DNA of 64,000 nucleotides from positions 372,001 through 436,000 of the forward strand of contig NZ_FRCX01000003.1 in NCBI RefSeq assembly GCF_900143065.1. The letters are read 5' to 3'. The notes under the pieces are model-generated. The model made no database searches. It worked only from the letters and a program-made list of their open reading frames with translations, and was not told the DNA's origin. The position numbers and the translations under genes are program-made. Shown in pieces: positions 54,598 through 63,544 of this stretch. Every line of letters starts with the position of its first letter. The stretch's first letter is position 1. Source of the DNA: Duganella sacchari. GTDB taxonomy: Bacteria > Pseudomonadota > Gammaproteobacteria > Burkholderiales > Burkholderiaceae_D.

Positions 54598-57021
54598 ATG
54601 AGTATTGACCGTAATTTGACGACCGCGCAGTTTGCGGCCGGCGGCACGCGCTTGATCGCCAGCCTTACCACCGCCGACCTCGCGACGCTCTCCACCGACT
54701 ATCTGGTCGCCATGACCACCACCCAGGCCCGCGCACTCAGCGGCGCCCAGCTGCTGGCCCTGCCGGGCGCCAGTGTCGCCGCGCTGGAAACAGCGGATGT
54801 GGCGGCCCTTGGCCTGTATCCGCTGACACTGGCAACGCAGTCCACCAACTTGATGTCGGCGCTGACGCCGGAACAGGTGGCGGCGCTGACCACGCCGCAA
54901 GCGCTGGTACTGAGCCCGAAAGGCCTGGGCAGTGTCAGTCCTGAAGCGCTGGCCGCCTTGCACACGCAGCAACTGGCCGTGCTGCGCGAGATGCAGCTGC
55001 GGGCGTTGACGGCAGCGCAAATCCACACGCTGACCTCCGACCAGATCGCCGCGCTGACGGTGCAGCAGCTGCGCGTGATGCCCAACAAGCGCGAACCGGG
55101 CGGCGACATGTTCCGTCCCGACCAGATCGTCGCGCTGGGCACGCACCAGATCGCGGCGCTGAACACCGCCATGTTGTCGGCGTTCAGCGCCACCGAGATG
55201 GCAGCGATTGAAACGCGCGACATCGCCGTGCTGAAGGCTTACCAGATTGGCGTGCTCAGCGTGGACCAGGTGCTGGCGCTGAACAGCGACCAGCTCGGCG
55301 CCATCAACAGCATGCAGATCGGCGTGCTGGGCACGCAGCACGTGCAGGCGCTCGACAGCGGTCGCCTGCATGCGCTGAGTACGGCCGCGATCGGTGCGCT
55401 GACCAGCCGCCAGCTGAATGTGCTGTCGAGCGACACCTTCGCGGCGCTGGACAACGAAGAACTGGCCGCGTTGGGGCCGCTGGCGATCACCGGTCTGGCG
55501 ACGCGTCTGCTGGCGGTGCTGAATCCGGACAAGATCACCGCACTGACGCCACGCCAGATCGCGGCGCTGAGCTCGGCCAGCCTGAACGCCCTGCGCACCG
55601 AGCAGTTCCTGGCCCTGACCACCAGGCAGATCGCCAGTCTCAGCGTGACCCAGCTGGGCGGCCTGTCAACCGCCAACCTGGCGGCGATCCAGGCCGAGAA
55701 CCTGAGCGCCTTGCCCGCCACGTTTATCGGTGCGCTGAATGCGCAGCAGTTTGCCGCACTGGGCGGCGCCGCGCACGACATCAGCTACCTGAGTCTGGAC
55801 CAGATCACCCAGCTGCGCACCACGGCGCTGGCCGGTATGACGACTGACCAGGCAGTGGCGCTGACTACCGAGCAGGTGGCGCGCCTCAGTGGCGTCCAAG
55901 TCAGTGCGCTGTCGACCAGCGTGATCGCGGCACTGGAGACGCAGGACTTTGCGGCGCTCACTGCTACGGCGATTTCGGGGCTCAGCACACGCCAGTTTGC
56001 CGTGCTGAGCAGCGACCAGATCCTCGGCCTGAGCACCGCGCAGGCATCCGGGCTGGGCAGCCAGCACATCGCCGCGCTGTCGAGTGCCGTGATGGCGCAG
56101 ATGCAGGTGGAAGAAATCGCCGCGCTGCGGCCGCTGGCGATTGCCGGACTGCGCATCGACCAGTTGCGCGCCATGTCCAGCGACCAGATCCATGCGCTGA
56201 CGGCGGCCCAGTCCAGCGTCCTGAGCAGCAATCAGTTCCGCGCGCTAGACACGGGCGTCATCGCCGCGCTGGATACCGAAGATGTGGCCGCGCTCAACAC
56301 CAGCGTGATCGCCGCGCTGTCGACCAGCGCACTGGCGGTGCTGCAGACCGACCAGGTGGCCGCGCTGACCGCCACCCAGATCGGCGCCATGAGTACGGCC
56401 TCGCTGGATGCGCTGAGCGACGAACAGTTTGCGGCGCTGGGGTCGCGCCAGATGGCCGGCTTGAGTTCGCGTCAATACCAGGCGCTGTCCACGCGCGACA
56501 TGGCGGCGATTGGCACGGCGCAGTTTGGCGGCTTGTCGACACAAGTGATCGCCAGCCTGAGCTCCACCCAGGCGGCCATGCTGAGCACGGATCAAATCGT
56601 CGCGCTGACCGTGACCCAGGTGGGCGCGCTGACCAAAACCGTACTGAGCGCGCTGGGGGCGGAAGACATGGCGGTGATGGAAACGGCCGACCTGCGCGCG
56701 CTGAGCAGCGCCCAGCTGAAAGTGCTGTCGACCACGCAGATCAGCGCCTTCAGCAGCGTCCAGGCGAACGTGTTTACGACCGCGCAGACTGCCGGCCTCA
56801 GCACGGCGCAGATGGCCGCGCTGAGCGCCGCCAAAACCGCCCCGGTCCACAGCGCGCTGAGCCTGCGCGTCCGCGACCTGGCGCAAGCGCTGGCGTCCTA
56901 CCATCCCGACATCGTCACGCCGGGCCTGGACGCGCTACGCGAACAAGCTGCCAGCCATAGCGTACAGCTCAACCTCTACGCGCCCGACACACCGCAGCAC
57001 CTGGTTCCTCCCCGCAAATAA
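54598..57021 (+). CDS. octapeptide-repeat protein, short paralogue
   Basis: An 807-residue paralogue 86 bases after the giant gene. About 95 octads fill residues 6-745 with the same consensus, and with the same breaking loops: EPGGDMF at 166 and GGAAHD at 389. It lacks the EF-hand-like domain but ends in a related tail, LSLRVRDLAQALASYH against HSARLAAALQQYG in the first protein, followed by Pro-rich QHLVPPRK. AAAAAAGGAAAA precedes the ATG at 54598, nearly the same as for the first gene. No signal peptide or cysteine was seen. The shared tail may be an export or assembly signal (inference). Confidence 0.85.
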   Translation: MSIDRNLTTAQFAAGGTRLIASLTTADLATLSTDYLVAMTTTQARALSGAQLLALPGASVAALETADVAALGLYPLTLATQSTNLMSALTPEQVAALTTPQALVLSPKGLGSVSPEALAALHTQQLAVLREMQLRALTAAQIHTLTSDQIAALTVQQLRVMPNKREPGGDMFRPDQIVALGTHQIAALNTAMLSAFSATEMAAIETRDIAVLKAYQIGVLSVDQVLALNSDQLGAINSMQIGVLGTQHVQALDSGRLHALSTAAIGALTSRQLNVLSSDTFAALDNEELAALGPLAITGLATRLLAVLNPDKITALTPRQIAALSSASLNALRTEQFLALTTRQIASLSVTQLGGLSTANLAAIQAENLSALPATFIGALNAQQFAALGGAAHDISYLSLDQITQLRTTALAGMTTDQAVALTTEQVARLSGVQVSALSTSVIAALETQDFAALTATAISGLSTRQFAVLSSDQILGLSTAQASGLGSQHIAALSSAVMAQMQVEEIAALRPLAIAGLRIDQLRAMSSDQIHALTAAQSSVLSSNQFRALDTGVIAALDTEDVAALNTSVIAALSTSALAVLQTDQVAALTATQIGAMSTASLDALSDEQFAALGSRQMAGLSSRQYQALSTRDMAAIGTAQFGGLSTQVIASLSSTQAAMLSTDQIVALTVTQVGALTKTVLSALGAEDMAVMETADLRALSSAQLKVLSTTQISAFSSVQANVFTTAQTAGLSTAQMAALSAAKTAPVHSALSLRVRDLAQALASYHPDIVTPGLDALREQAASHSVQLNLYAPDTPQHLVPPRK
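54613..56832 (+). repeat. octad repeat array of the short paralogue
   Basis: About 95 in-frame 24-base units of the same octad as in the upstream gene. The two breaking loops (residues 166 and 389) are 223 residues apart, matching the 217-221-residue period of the larger protein. Confidence 0.88.
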
Positions 57022-57023
57022 AA

Positions 57024-57107
57024 ATCCGGGGTCAGTTCTTGCAATCCAACACGAGCTCTGCCTTTAATGGCTGAGGCCGTGTTGGATTGCAAGAACTGAC
57101 CCCGGAT
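57024..57107. repeat. perfect 30-bp inverted repeat between convergent genes
   Basis: Left arm 57024-57053 (begins ATCCGGGGTCAGTTCTTGCA) and right arm 57078-57107 are exact reverse complements over 30 bases, with a 24-base spacer. It fills the gap between the repeat-protein gene and the convergent asparaginase gene. The GGGGTCAG core resembles REP/BIME-like elements that I recall near RAYT transposases. It may act as a two-way terminator or be a mobile miniature element. Confidence 0.85.
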
Positions 57108-57110
57108 GGT

Positions 57111-57596
57111 TTACAGGGGTTGGAAGACGCCGGCGGCTTTGTTTTTCTGGACGTTGTCCCAGGCGAAGATCTTGCCGTTCATGGCGACATATACGCCCGC
57201 CGGCAGCGTTTGCGCCACGCCGGCGGCAAAGCCGAGGTTGAACATGGCGTCGGAGTTGGCAATCGAATACGGTATCATGGCTCCGGTCAGGACGATGGTC
57301 TTGCCGAGGTTGGCCGGCCCCAGTACGGCGGCCGTCTGCGGCATCGTGTCGGTACCGTGGATGATGACGATGGCTTGCTCGCCGGCCGCCTGGCACGAGG
57401 CCAGGATGCGCGCGCGGTCGGCGTCGGCCATGTCCAGCGAATCCATGAGCGGCAGCTGCTCCAGTGCTACGTCTACTGTCAGGCGGCAACGCTTGAGCAG
57501 CTCGGGCACGTGGCTTTCGGCAAAGCCCAGGGTGCCGTTCAGTTCGTTATAGTGTTTGTCGAAAGTGCCGCCGGTGGCGAGGATGCGCAGGGTCAT
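57111..57596 (-). CDS. asparaginase-domain protein, single domain
   Basis: A 161-residue protein equal to the N-terminal domain of type I/II L-asparaginases: ATGGTFDK holds the first catalytic Thr (about T11) and IIHGTDTMPQTA the second Thr-Asp pair. GKTIVLTGAMIPYSIANSDAMFN matches the end of that domain. The C-terminal domain of full-length enzymes (about 330 residues) is missing without any sign of a frameshift, so this is a short family form rather than a broken gene. Activity on asparagine is uncertain. Confidence 0.85.
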   Translation of the reverse strand: MTLRILATGGTFDKHYNELNGTLGFAESHVPELLKRCRLTVDVALEQLPLMDSLDMADADRARILASCQAAGEQAIVIIHGTDTMPQTAAVLGPANLGKTIVLTGAMIPYSIANSDAMFNLGFAAGVAQTLPAGVYVAMNGKIFAWDNVQKNKAAGVFQPL

Positions 57597-57725
57597 GGTA
57601 AAAGCTCAGGCGAATGAAAAATGATGTGCATCATAACCTAAACCACGGCCATCAAATGCTGCTGAAATGCACTGGAAAACTCGGCAGACAGCAGCTATAT
57701 TGGTTTCTTTGTGTGTTGACTCCCT

Positions 57726-58484
57726 ATGAAAGCGCTTGCTCCCGGCACTGTTATTTTCCACCGCCACCGTGGCTACGGGGTGATCACGACCGTCAATTTG
57801 CTGACCGGCTGGATTTCCGCGCGCTTCGGCAGCGAGTCGCGCACGCTTGATCTGAACCTGTCCACCGATGAAGTGCAATTTGCCGATGGCGAGGCGATCC
57901 TGTTCCGCCGCGCCCCGCCCGACCGCATGCCCCATGCGCGCCTGATGGCGGTGGTGCGCGCACTGCACCAGGCCGGTTATCAGAAGCTGTATCTGTATTC
58001 CTGGCCCAAGCCGTCCGGCCTGCACTGGCGCTGGCATTTGTTCACGGGGCCGCGCGACTGGATGCAGCGCGCCTGGCGCGAGGGCTGGTATGGCTCGGGC
58101 GCCGATTACAACGTCAATCCGGTGATGGGCTGGGGCGATTCGCCCGGCGCCACCACGGAGGAGCTGATCCACGCGCTGGCGAAGTTCGATCCGCAAGGGC
58201 TGGCCCAGGCGCTGGGCCGCGATGAAGACCACACGGCCTGGTTTGCCAGCGTGTGCGATGCGCTGCTGCCCGGCTATATGTACAGCCTGGACATGCAGCG
58301 TCCCCAAGGCGGTCCCCTGCTTGAGATGCCGTCCGTGCCCGTAGTGCCGGTGCGCGCTGCGCTGCCGCCTTACGCCGGACCGGACATCAGCTGGCCGCCC
58401 GGCTGGGCCGGTCTGTGGAGCAAGGTGCACGCCATGCCCACACCGCGCATTAATCTGAGCGGCATCCCGGAGCAGACGGACTAG
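57726..58484 (+). CDS. uncharacterised protein with N-terminal beta domain
   Basis: A 252-residue soluble protein I cannot name. Residues 1-50 (PGTVIFHRHRGYGVITTVN, GWISARFGS) look like a small SH3/CarD-like or Tudor-like beta barrel. The middle holds LMAVVRALHQAGYQKLYLYSW and many tryptophans (WPKPSGLHWRWHLFTGPRDW). The C terminus is Pro-rich. The run of aromatic residues suggests binding of a sugar or protein. It is divergent from the asparaginase gene and convergent with the hydroxyacid dehydrogenase, whose stop overlaps by 4 bases. Confidence 0.6.
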   Translation: MKALAPGTVIFHRHRGYGVITTVNLLTGWISARFGSESRTLDLNLSTDEVQFADGEAILFRRAPPDRMPHARLMAVVRALHQAGYQKLYLYSWPKPSGLHWRWHLFTGPRDWMQRAWREGWYGSGADYNVNPVMGWGDSPGATTEELIHALAKFDPQGLAQALGRDEDHTAWFASVCDALLPGYMYSLDMQRPQGGPLLEMPSVPVVPVRAALPPYAGPDISWPPGWAGLWSKVHAMPTPRINLSGIPEQTD

Positions 58485-59476
58485 CGGGCGTTGACCGCGT
58501 AGTCCGGATTGTGGAGATTGGCCGGCGTGCCTTGCGCAAACGCCACCACGTTGCTGAACGCGTGGTGGAAGTACAGCTCGTAGCTGTCCTGCTCGACGTA
58601 GCCCAGGTGTGGCGTGGCCAGCACGGTCGGCATGCGCAGCAGCGGCGACCCCGCATCCAGCGGTTCGGAAGGGAACACGTCCAGCGCCGCATAGCCGGGA
58701 CGGCCTTTCTGCAGCGCCTGTTCCAGCGCGTCGGCCTGGACCAGCTCGGCGCGGCTGGTATTGACGAACAGCGCGTCCGGCTTCATCTGGGCCAGGTCGT
58801 CTGCGGTGACGATGGCGCGCGTGGCGTCGTTCAGGCGCAGATGCAGGCTCAGCACATCAGCTTGCGCAAAGAAAGCCGCGCGCGAGGCCGCCGCCGTGCA
58901 GCCATCCGCCACCGCCTTGTTGCGGCTGGCCTCACTGCCCCACACCAGCACCTGCATGCCAAAGGCGCGGCCGTAGCCGGCAATCAGCTGGCCGATCTTG
59001 CCGTAGCCCCAGATGCCCAGCGTACGGCCCTTGAGCACATAGCCCAGCCCGTTCAGTTGCGGATTGATGGACGCGGTCTGCCACAGGCCTTCCTTGAGGT
59101 TGTTTGCATACGGCACGATCTTGCGGGCCGCCGCCATGATGAGTGCCCAGGTCAGCTCGGCCGGTGCGGTCGGCGAACCCACGCCTTCGGCAATCGCGAT
59201 GCCCAGTTCGGTGGCGGCCGCCACATCCACATGGCCGGCCAGTTTGCCGGTCTGCGAAATCAGCTTCAGATTGGGCAGCTTGGCCAGCAGCGCGCGGTTG
59301 AAGGTGGTGCGCTCGCGGATTAACACCAGCGCATCAAACGGCGCCAGACGCAGGGCCAACTGGCCCAGGCCACGGGTGCTGCTGTTGAACACTTTTACTT
59401 CGTGGTCTGCCAACAACTGAAAGCTTTTCAAGCCTGGAGTTGCATTTTGGTAATCGTCAAGAATTGCGATTTTCAT
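58481..59476 (-). CDS. D-2-hydroxyacid dehydrogenase family protein
   Basis: A 331-residue NAD(P)-dependent dehydrogenase. The Rossmann motif is GIWGYGKIG (about 154-162). The catalytic set is Arg in NTSRAELV, Glu in DVFPSEPL and His in TPHLGYVE, typical of the D-isomer-specific 2-hydroxyacid dehydrogenases (SerA/glyoxylate reductase group). Substrate is not predictable. It is divergent from pckG. The protein is complete and starts MKIAILDDYQNATPG. Confidence 0.92.
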   Translation of the reverse strand: MKIAILDDYQNATPGLKSFQLLADHEVKVFNSSTRGLGQLALRLAPFDALVLIRERTTFNRALLAKLPNLKLISQTGKLAGHVDVAAATELGIAIAEGVGSPTAPAELTWALIMAAARKIVPYANNLKEGLWQTASINPQLNGLGYVLKGRTLGIWGYGKIGQLIAGYGRAFGMQVLVWGSEASRNKAVADGCTAAASRAAFFAQADVLSLHLRLNDATRAIVTADDLAQMKPDALFVNTSRAELVQADALEQALQKGRPGYAALDVFPSEPLDAGSPLLRMPTVLATPHLGYVEQDSYELYFHHAFSNVVAFAQGTPANLHNPDYAVNAR

Positions 59477-59759
59477 GTGAGATAAGCGATTTTTGAATAA
59501 ATTTCGTAGGGAAATAACAGTCTGGTGGAGACTCTGAATAGCTTACTACTTTAGTCAACCAATTCTCCTACATTTTTGTATGGAAGCCTTGTTGAGGGGT
59601 GTACAATCGGCCCACCAAACCATGGCCCGTCGACCAGATCCGGGCCGCGCAAGACCGCCGTAGAACCGCCGACCCATTTCGAATGGACCTCTGAGCGCAA
59701 GCCATAAGCTGACGACGATCCCGCGCTACCGAATTCTTAATTAGCATTGGAGAGGTACC

Positions 59760-61625
59760 ATGAATCAACCTGTGATGGGTGGCGTTGCACCATTGAACGC
59801 CCCAGCTTACATCAAACAGCAAAAGCTCATCAATTGGGTGGCCGAGATCGCCGCCCTGACGAAACCGGACCGCATCTACTGGTGCGATGGTTCGCAAGAA
59901 GAGTACGACCGCCTGTGCGCGGAGATGGTTGCCGCCGGCACCATGAAAAAGCTGAACCAGGAAAAGCGTCCCAACTCCTATCTGGCGTGCTCGGACCCGA
60001 CCGACGTCGCCCGCGTGGAAGACCGTACTTTCATCTGCTCCAGCACCCGGGAAGAAGCCGGCCCGACCAATAACTGGATGGACCCGGCGGAAATGCGCGC
60101 CACCCTGAGCCCGCTGTTCGACGGCTGCATGAGCGGCCGCACCATGTATGTGGTGCCGTTCTCGATGGGTCCGCTGGGCTCGCCGATCGCCCACATTGGC
60201 GTGGAACTGTCGGACTCGCCTTACGTGGCGGTCAACATGCGTACCATGACCCGTATGGGCAAAGCCGTCTACGACGTGCTGGGCACCGACGGCGAGTTCG
60301 TCCCTTGCGTGCACACCGTGGGCGCACCGCTGAAAGCCGGCCAGAAAGATGTGGCCTGGCCATGCAACGCCACCAAGTACATCGTGCACTACCCGGAAAC
60401 CCGCGAAATCTGGTCCTTCGGTTCGGGCTACGGCGGCAACGCGCTGCTGGGCAAGAAGTGCTTTGCGCTGCGTATCGCCTCCAATATGGGCTTCCAGGAC
60501 GCCCAGAACGGCGGCACCGGCTGGCTGGCCGAACACATGCTGATCCTGGGCGTGGAATCGCCGGAAGGCCAGAAGCACTATGTGGCAGCGGCGTTCCCGT
60601 CGGCGTGCGGCAAGACCAACTTCGCCATGCTGATCCCGCCAACCACGTTCAAAGGCTGGAAGATCACCACCATCGGCGACGACATCGCCTGGATCAAGCC
60701 GGGCAAGGATGGCCGCCTGTACGCGATCAATCCGGAAGCGGGCTACTTTGGCGTGGCCCCGGGCACCAACGAAAAAACCAATTACAACTGCATGGCCTCG
60801 CTGCGCGAGAACACCATCTTCACCAACGTCGCGCTGACCGATGATGGCGATGTGTGGTGGGAAGGCCTGAGCAAGCCGGCGCCACAGCACCTGATCGACT
60901 GGCAAGGCAAGGACTGGACGCCGGAGTCGACCAGCAAGGCCGCGCATCCGAATGCGCGCTTTACCGTGGCGGCGACCCAGAACCCGGTGATCGACCCGGC
61001 CTGGGACGATCCGGCCGGCGTGCCGATCTCGGCCTTCATCTTCGGTGGCCGCCGTTCGACCACCGTGCCGCTGGTGACCGAAGCCCGCAACTGGGTGGAA
61101 GGCGTGTACATGGCTGCCACCATGGGGTCGGAAACCACCGCTGCTGCTGCCGGTCAGATGGGCGTGGTGCGCCGCGATCCGTTCGCCATGCTGCCGTTCA
61201 TCGGCTACAACATGAGCGACTACTTCCAGCACTGGCTGAACCTGGGCGAAAAAGTGGGCAAGATCGACGGCGCCGAGCTGCCGAAGATCTTCTGCGTCAA
61301 CTGGTTCCGCACCGATGAGCAGGGCCACTTCGTCTGGCCTGGTTTCGGCGACAATATGCGCGTGCTGAAGTGGATGCTGGAACGTATCGAAGGCACCGCC
61401 GGCGGGATCGAAAACATCTTTGGCACCACCCCGCGCTTTGGCGATCTGAAGTGGGACGGCATTCCGTTCTCGCCAGAAGAGTTCGAGACCATCACCTCGA
61501 TCGACAAGGACGCCTGGCGCGAAGAATTAAAGCTGCATGAAGAACTGTTCACCAAGCTGGCTTACCGCCTGCCGGAAGAACTGAAGGCAGTGAAAGCCGA
61601 CCTCGAGAAGCGCCTGGCAAAATAA
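59760..61625 (+). CDS. pckG: phosphoenolpyruvate carboxykinase (GTP)
   Basis: A 621-residue GTP-dependent PEPCK, the usual size (about 600). It converts oxaloacetate and GTP to PEP, the entry step of gluconeogenesis. Visible: [34 protein letters not shown], the P-loop [12 protein letters not shown] with the mobile-lid Cys, and [28 protein letters not shown] precedes the ATG. The gene stands alone and ends in a perfect terminator. Strong codon bias suggests high expression. Confidence 0.97.
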   Translation: MNQPVMGGVAPLNAPAYIKQQKLINWVAEIAALTKPDRIYWCDGSQEEYDRLCAEMVAAGTMKKLNQEKRPNSYLACSDPTDVARVEDRTFICSSTREEAGPTNNWMDPAEMRATLSPLFDGCMSGRTMYVVPFSMGPLGSPIAHIGVELSDSPYVAVNMRTMTRMGKAVYDVLGTDGEFVPCVHTVGAPLKAGQKDVAWPCNATKYIVHYPETREIWSFGSGYGGNALLGKKCFALRIASNMGFQDAQNGGTGWLAEHMLILGVESPEGQKHYVAAAFPSACGKTNFAMLIPPTTFKGWKITTIGDDIAWIKPGKDGRLYAINPEAGYFGVAPGTNEKTNYNCMASLRENTIFTNVALTDDGDVWWEGLSKPAPQHLIDWQGKDWTPESTSKAAHPNARFTVAATQNPVIDPAWDDPAGVPISAFIFGGRRSTTVPLVTEARNWVEGVYMAATMGSETTAAAAGQMGVVRRDPFAMLPFIGYNMSDYFQHWLNLGEKVGKIDGAELPKIFCVNWFRTDEQGHFVWPGFGDNMRVLKWMLERIEGTAGGIENIFGTTPRFGDLKWDGIPFSPEEFETITSIDKDAWREELKLHEELFTKLAYRLPEELKAVKADLEKRLAK

Positions 61626-61644
61626 GCCGGCCGGAGGAGACCGC

Positions 61645-61678
61645 AACGGCGCGTAGCAATACGCGCCGTTTTTTTTTG
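61645..61678 (+). terminator. intrinsic terminator after pckG
   Basis: AACGGCGCGTA (61645-61655), loop GCAA, exact complement TACGCGCCGTT (61660-61670), then a run of T. A perfect 11-bp stem with tetraloop. Confidence 0.95.
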
Positions 61679-61685
61679 CTTGCTG

Positions 61686-61705
61686 TTTCGCACAGGTGTG
61701 CTAAA
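61686..61705. promoter_or_regulatory. TetR operator-like palindrome before the regulator gene
   Basis: TTTCGCAC-AGGT-GTGCTAAA: 8-base arms matching at 7 of 8 positions around a 4-base spacer, 9 bases before the TetR ATG. The same palindrome, perfect, lies before the small gene at 62409, so both are likely bound by this regulator. Confidence 0.7.
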
Positions 61706-61714
61706 GTTCAGCCC

Positions 61715-62332
61715 ATGGATACCCTGACCGCAAAAAGCGAAGCCACCTTTGCCGCCATCATCGACGCCGCCATGGCCATGGCCGCGGCGGATGGCATTGG
61801 CAAGCTGTCGCTTGGCGAACTGGCCAAGCGCACCGGCATCAGCAAGAGCGGCGTGTTTTCGCGTGTCGGCTCGCTGGAGGCCTTGCAGGAAGCGGTGCTG
61901 GATGAGTATGACCGCCGCTTTGCGGCCGAGATCTTCCTGCCGTCGCTGCAGCTGCCCAAGGGCTTGCCGCGCCTGCTCGCCCAGGTCAACGCCTGGTCGC
62001 GCCGGGTGGCGGCAGAGGGCTTGCACAACTCCTGCCTGTACAGCGCCGGCGCGTTCGAGTTCGATGACCAGCAAGGCCCGCTGCGCGACCGCCTGCACCG
62101 TGGCGTCGAAGCCTGGCGGGCTTCGTTGCGCAAGACCATCCTGCAAGCCATGGAGCTGGGCCATCTGCGGCCGGACACCGATGCCGGCCAGCTGGTGTAT
62201 GAAATCTACAGCCTGGTCGTGGGGCTGATCCATGACACCCGCTTCCTGCACGACGAACAGGCGCGGCGCCATATGCAGCGCGCCTTCAGCCGGCTGATAT
62301 CGACCTACAAGAGCTTCAACGATCTGGAATAA
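61715..62332 (+). CDS. TetR family transcriptional regulator
   Basis: A 205-residue regulator: an N-terminal TetR helix-turn-helix (about 8-55, AIIDAAMAMAAADGIGKLSLGELAKRTGISKSGVFSRVGS) and a C-terminal ligand-binding helical domain (LLAQVNAWSRRVA, DTDAGQLVYEIYSLVVG) of the TetR_C type. An operator-like palindrome overlaps its promoter (61686-61705) and a perfect copy lies before the following small gene, which points to autoregulation and control of that gene. Ligand unknown. The start at 61715 gives the usual short N arm. Confidence 0.92.
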   Translation: MDTLTAKSEATFAAIIDAAMAMAAADGIGKLSLGELAKRTGISKSGVFSRVGSLEALQEAVLDEYDRRFAAEIFLPSLQLPKGLPRLLAQVNAWSRRVAAEGLHNSCLYSAGAFEFDDQQGPLRDRLHRGVEAWRASLRKTILQAMELGHLRPDTDAGQLVYEIYSLVVGLIHDTRFLHDEQARRHMQRAFSRLISTYKSFNDLE

Positions 62333-62374
62333 ACCCCGGTGCGCCGCAGTGGACGGCGCATTTTTTACAGCTAA

Positions 62375-62394
62375 TTTCGCACGGGTGTGCGAAA
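62375..62394. promoter_or_regulatory. TetR operator-like palindrome before the 37-residue gene
   Basis: TTTCGCAC-GGGT-GTGCGAAA has perfect 8-base arms around a 4-base spacer, and matches the site at 61686-61705 in 18 of 20 positions. It ends 14 bases before the ATG at 62409. Confidence 0.75.
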
Positions 62395-62408
62395 CAGAGG
62401 AGAACACG

Positions 62409-62522
62409 ATGTTTGCTTTGCTGTTGCTGATTCCCGCTGCGGCCTACCTGTTGTGGCGCAGTCCGCTGGGCCAGGTGCTGCGGTCGCTGCCGAACAACAA
62501 TGATGATTTTGTCCTGTTCTGA
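62409..62522 (+). CDS. small membrane peptide under TetR-operator control
   Basis: A 37-codon gene with a strong ribosome site (AGAGGAGA at 62395-62402). The peptide has one hydrophobic segment (MFALLLLIPAAAYLLW) and a polar tail (RSPLGQVLRSLPNNNDDFVLF), so it would sit in the inner membrane with a short tail. It lies 76 bases after the TetR gene, directly behind a perfect copy of the TetR operator. No family is recognised. The combination of ribosome site and operator makes it more than a chance ORF. Confidence 0.6.
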   Translation: MFALLLLIPAAAYLLWRSPLGQVLRSLPNNNDDFVLF

Positions 62523-62548
62523 AGGGCACTTTTTGTTAGACTCGCGGC

Positions 62549-63544
62549 ATGACTACGAGCCCCAACGATAACGCCAGCCTGCTGGCCCGCATTGCCCAGA
62601 CCACCCGGCCGAACCTGGTCGTCACCATCGGTTACGGCGACGAATTGCCGGTGTTCCGCCACGCGCGCGCGCTGTGGCAGTTTTATATGTGCCATTTCCC
62701 CGGCATCGAAGTCATCTTCGTGCGCTGGTCGGACAAGCTGAAGCGCGGCGAGGTCATGTCCGACGGCCACGACCTGCTGGTCGGCATCGGCGGCGACTTC
62801 CAGGGCGCGGCAGGCTATAACACCAGCGGCGTGTGGTCGCAGTCGGAAAACGCGCGCTGGATTTACCGCCAGGTGCTGGTGCAGGACTACCTGCTGCGCA
62901 CGCGCGATGCGCCGTTCTTCCTGTACCAGACCACGATTACCTCGGTGGTGGATTTCCGCGGCCTGTGCACGGTGCTGGACCACATCGCGCCGGAGAATTG
63001 CTTTGCCGGTCCGGTGGGCCGCCTGAATGCGCCGGAAGCGTTTGCCGGCCTGACCTTCATCAGCGGCGCCAGCGCACTGATGTCGCGCGATGTGCTGGTG
63101 CGTATGCGCGAGCGCTATGATCCCAGCCACGTCTACGCCTCCTTGCCCAACGATATCTGGCAGGCAGCCGTGCTGCATGACGTGCCGCGCCAGGCGCTGC
63201 CGACCTTTAACTTTGTCCGGCCACGCGCACCGCGCGCCGACGCCAGCTACCTCTACGCATTGGCAACGCAGCTGCTGCAGCAGGGCCAGTACCACTTCCG
63301 CATCAAGACCGTGGCGCCGGAAGACGCGGCCGGCCGCCGTGAAGACATCGATCCGTGGATCATGCTGCGCATCATGGAGGCGATCCTGGACAGCGAACAT
63401 ACGCCAGCCGCCACGCTGACCATGATCGACAAGGTGCGCCGCCTGACCGACGGCGGCGCCGGCGGTCCGATTGAACCGCGCCGCGCCGCGCCCGTGCACA
63501 TCGGTCCGCGCGACTTTGCCATGAACGACGGCGAACTCGCTTAA
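62549..63544 (+). CDS. uncharacterised protein, possibly glycosyltransferase-like
   Basis: A 331-residue soluble protein not firmly recognised. Its start [20 protein letters not shown] and the segments [38 protein letters not shown] and [13 protein letters not shown] recall the order of motifs in fringe-like glycosyltransferases (GxxYxxS.D and an acidic base region). This is a weak resemblance. It follows the small TetR-controlled gene by 26 bases and could be co-transcribed with it. Its stop overlaps that of the convergent aldehyde dehydrogenase gene. Confidence 0.5.
   Translation: MTTSPNDNASLLARIAQTTRPNLVVTIGYGDELPVFRHARALWQFYMCHFPGIEVIFVRWSDKLKRGEVMSDGHDLLVGIGGDFQGAAGYNTSGVWSQSENARWIYRQVLVQDYLLRTRDAPFFLYQTTITSVVDFRGLCTVLDHIAPENCFAGPVGRLNAPEAFAGLTFISGASALMSRDVLVRMRERYDPSHVYASLPNDIWQAAVLHDVPRQALPTFNFVRPRAPRADASYLYALATQLLQQGQYHFRIKTVAPEDAAGRREDIDPWIMLRIMEAILDSEHTPAATLTMIDKVRRLTDGGAGGPIEPRRAAPVHIGPRDFAMNDGELA

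Noticed and set aside
47708..56832. CRISPR-like tandem repeats
   Set aside because: The repeat is an in-frame 24-base coding unit without unique spacers or cas genes; it encodes the octad proteins.
59477..59759. Possible regulatory RNA between the dehydrogenase gene and pckG
   Set aside because: No conserved riboswitch motif, terminator stem or ORF could be recognised; it most likely only holds the two divergent promoters.
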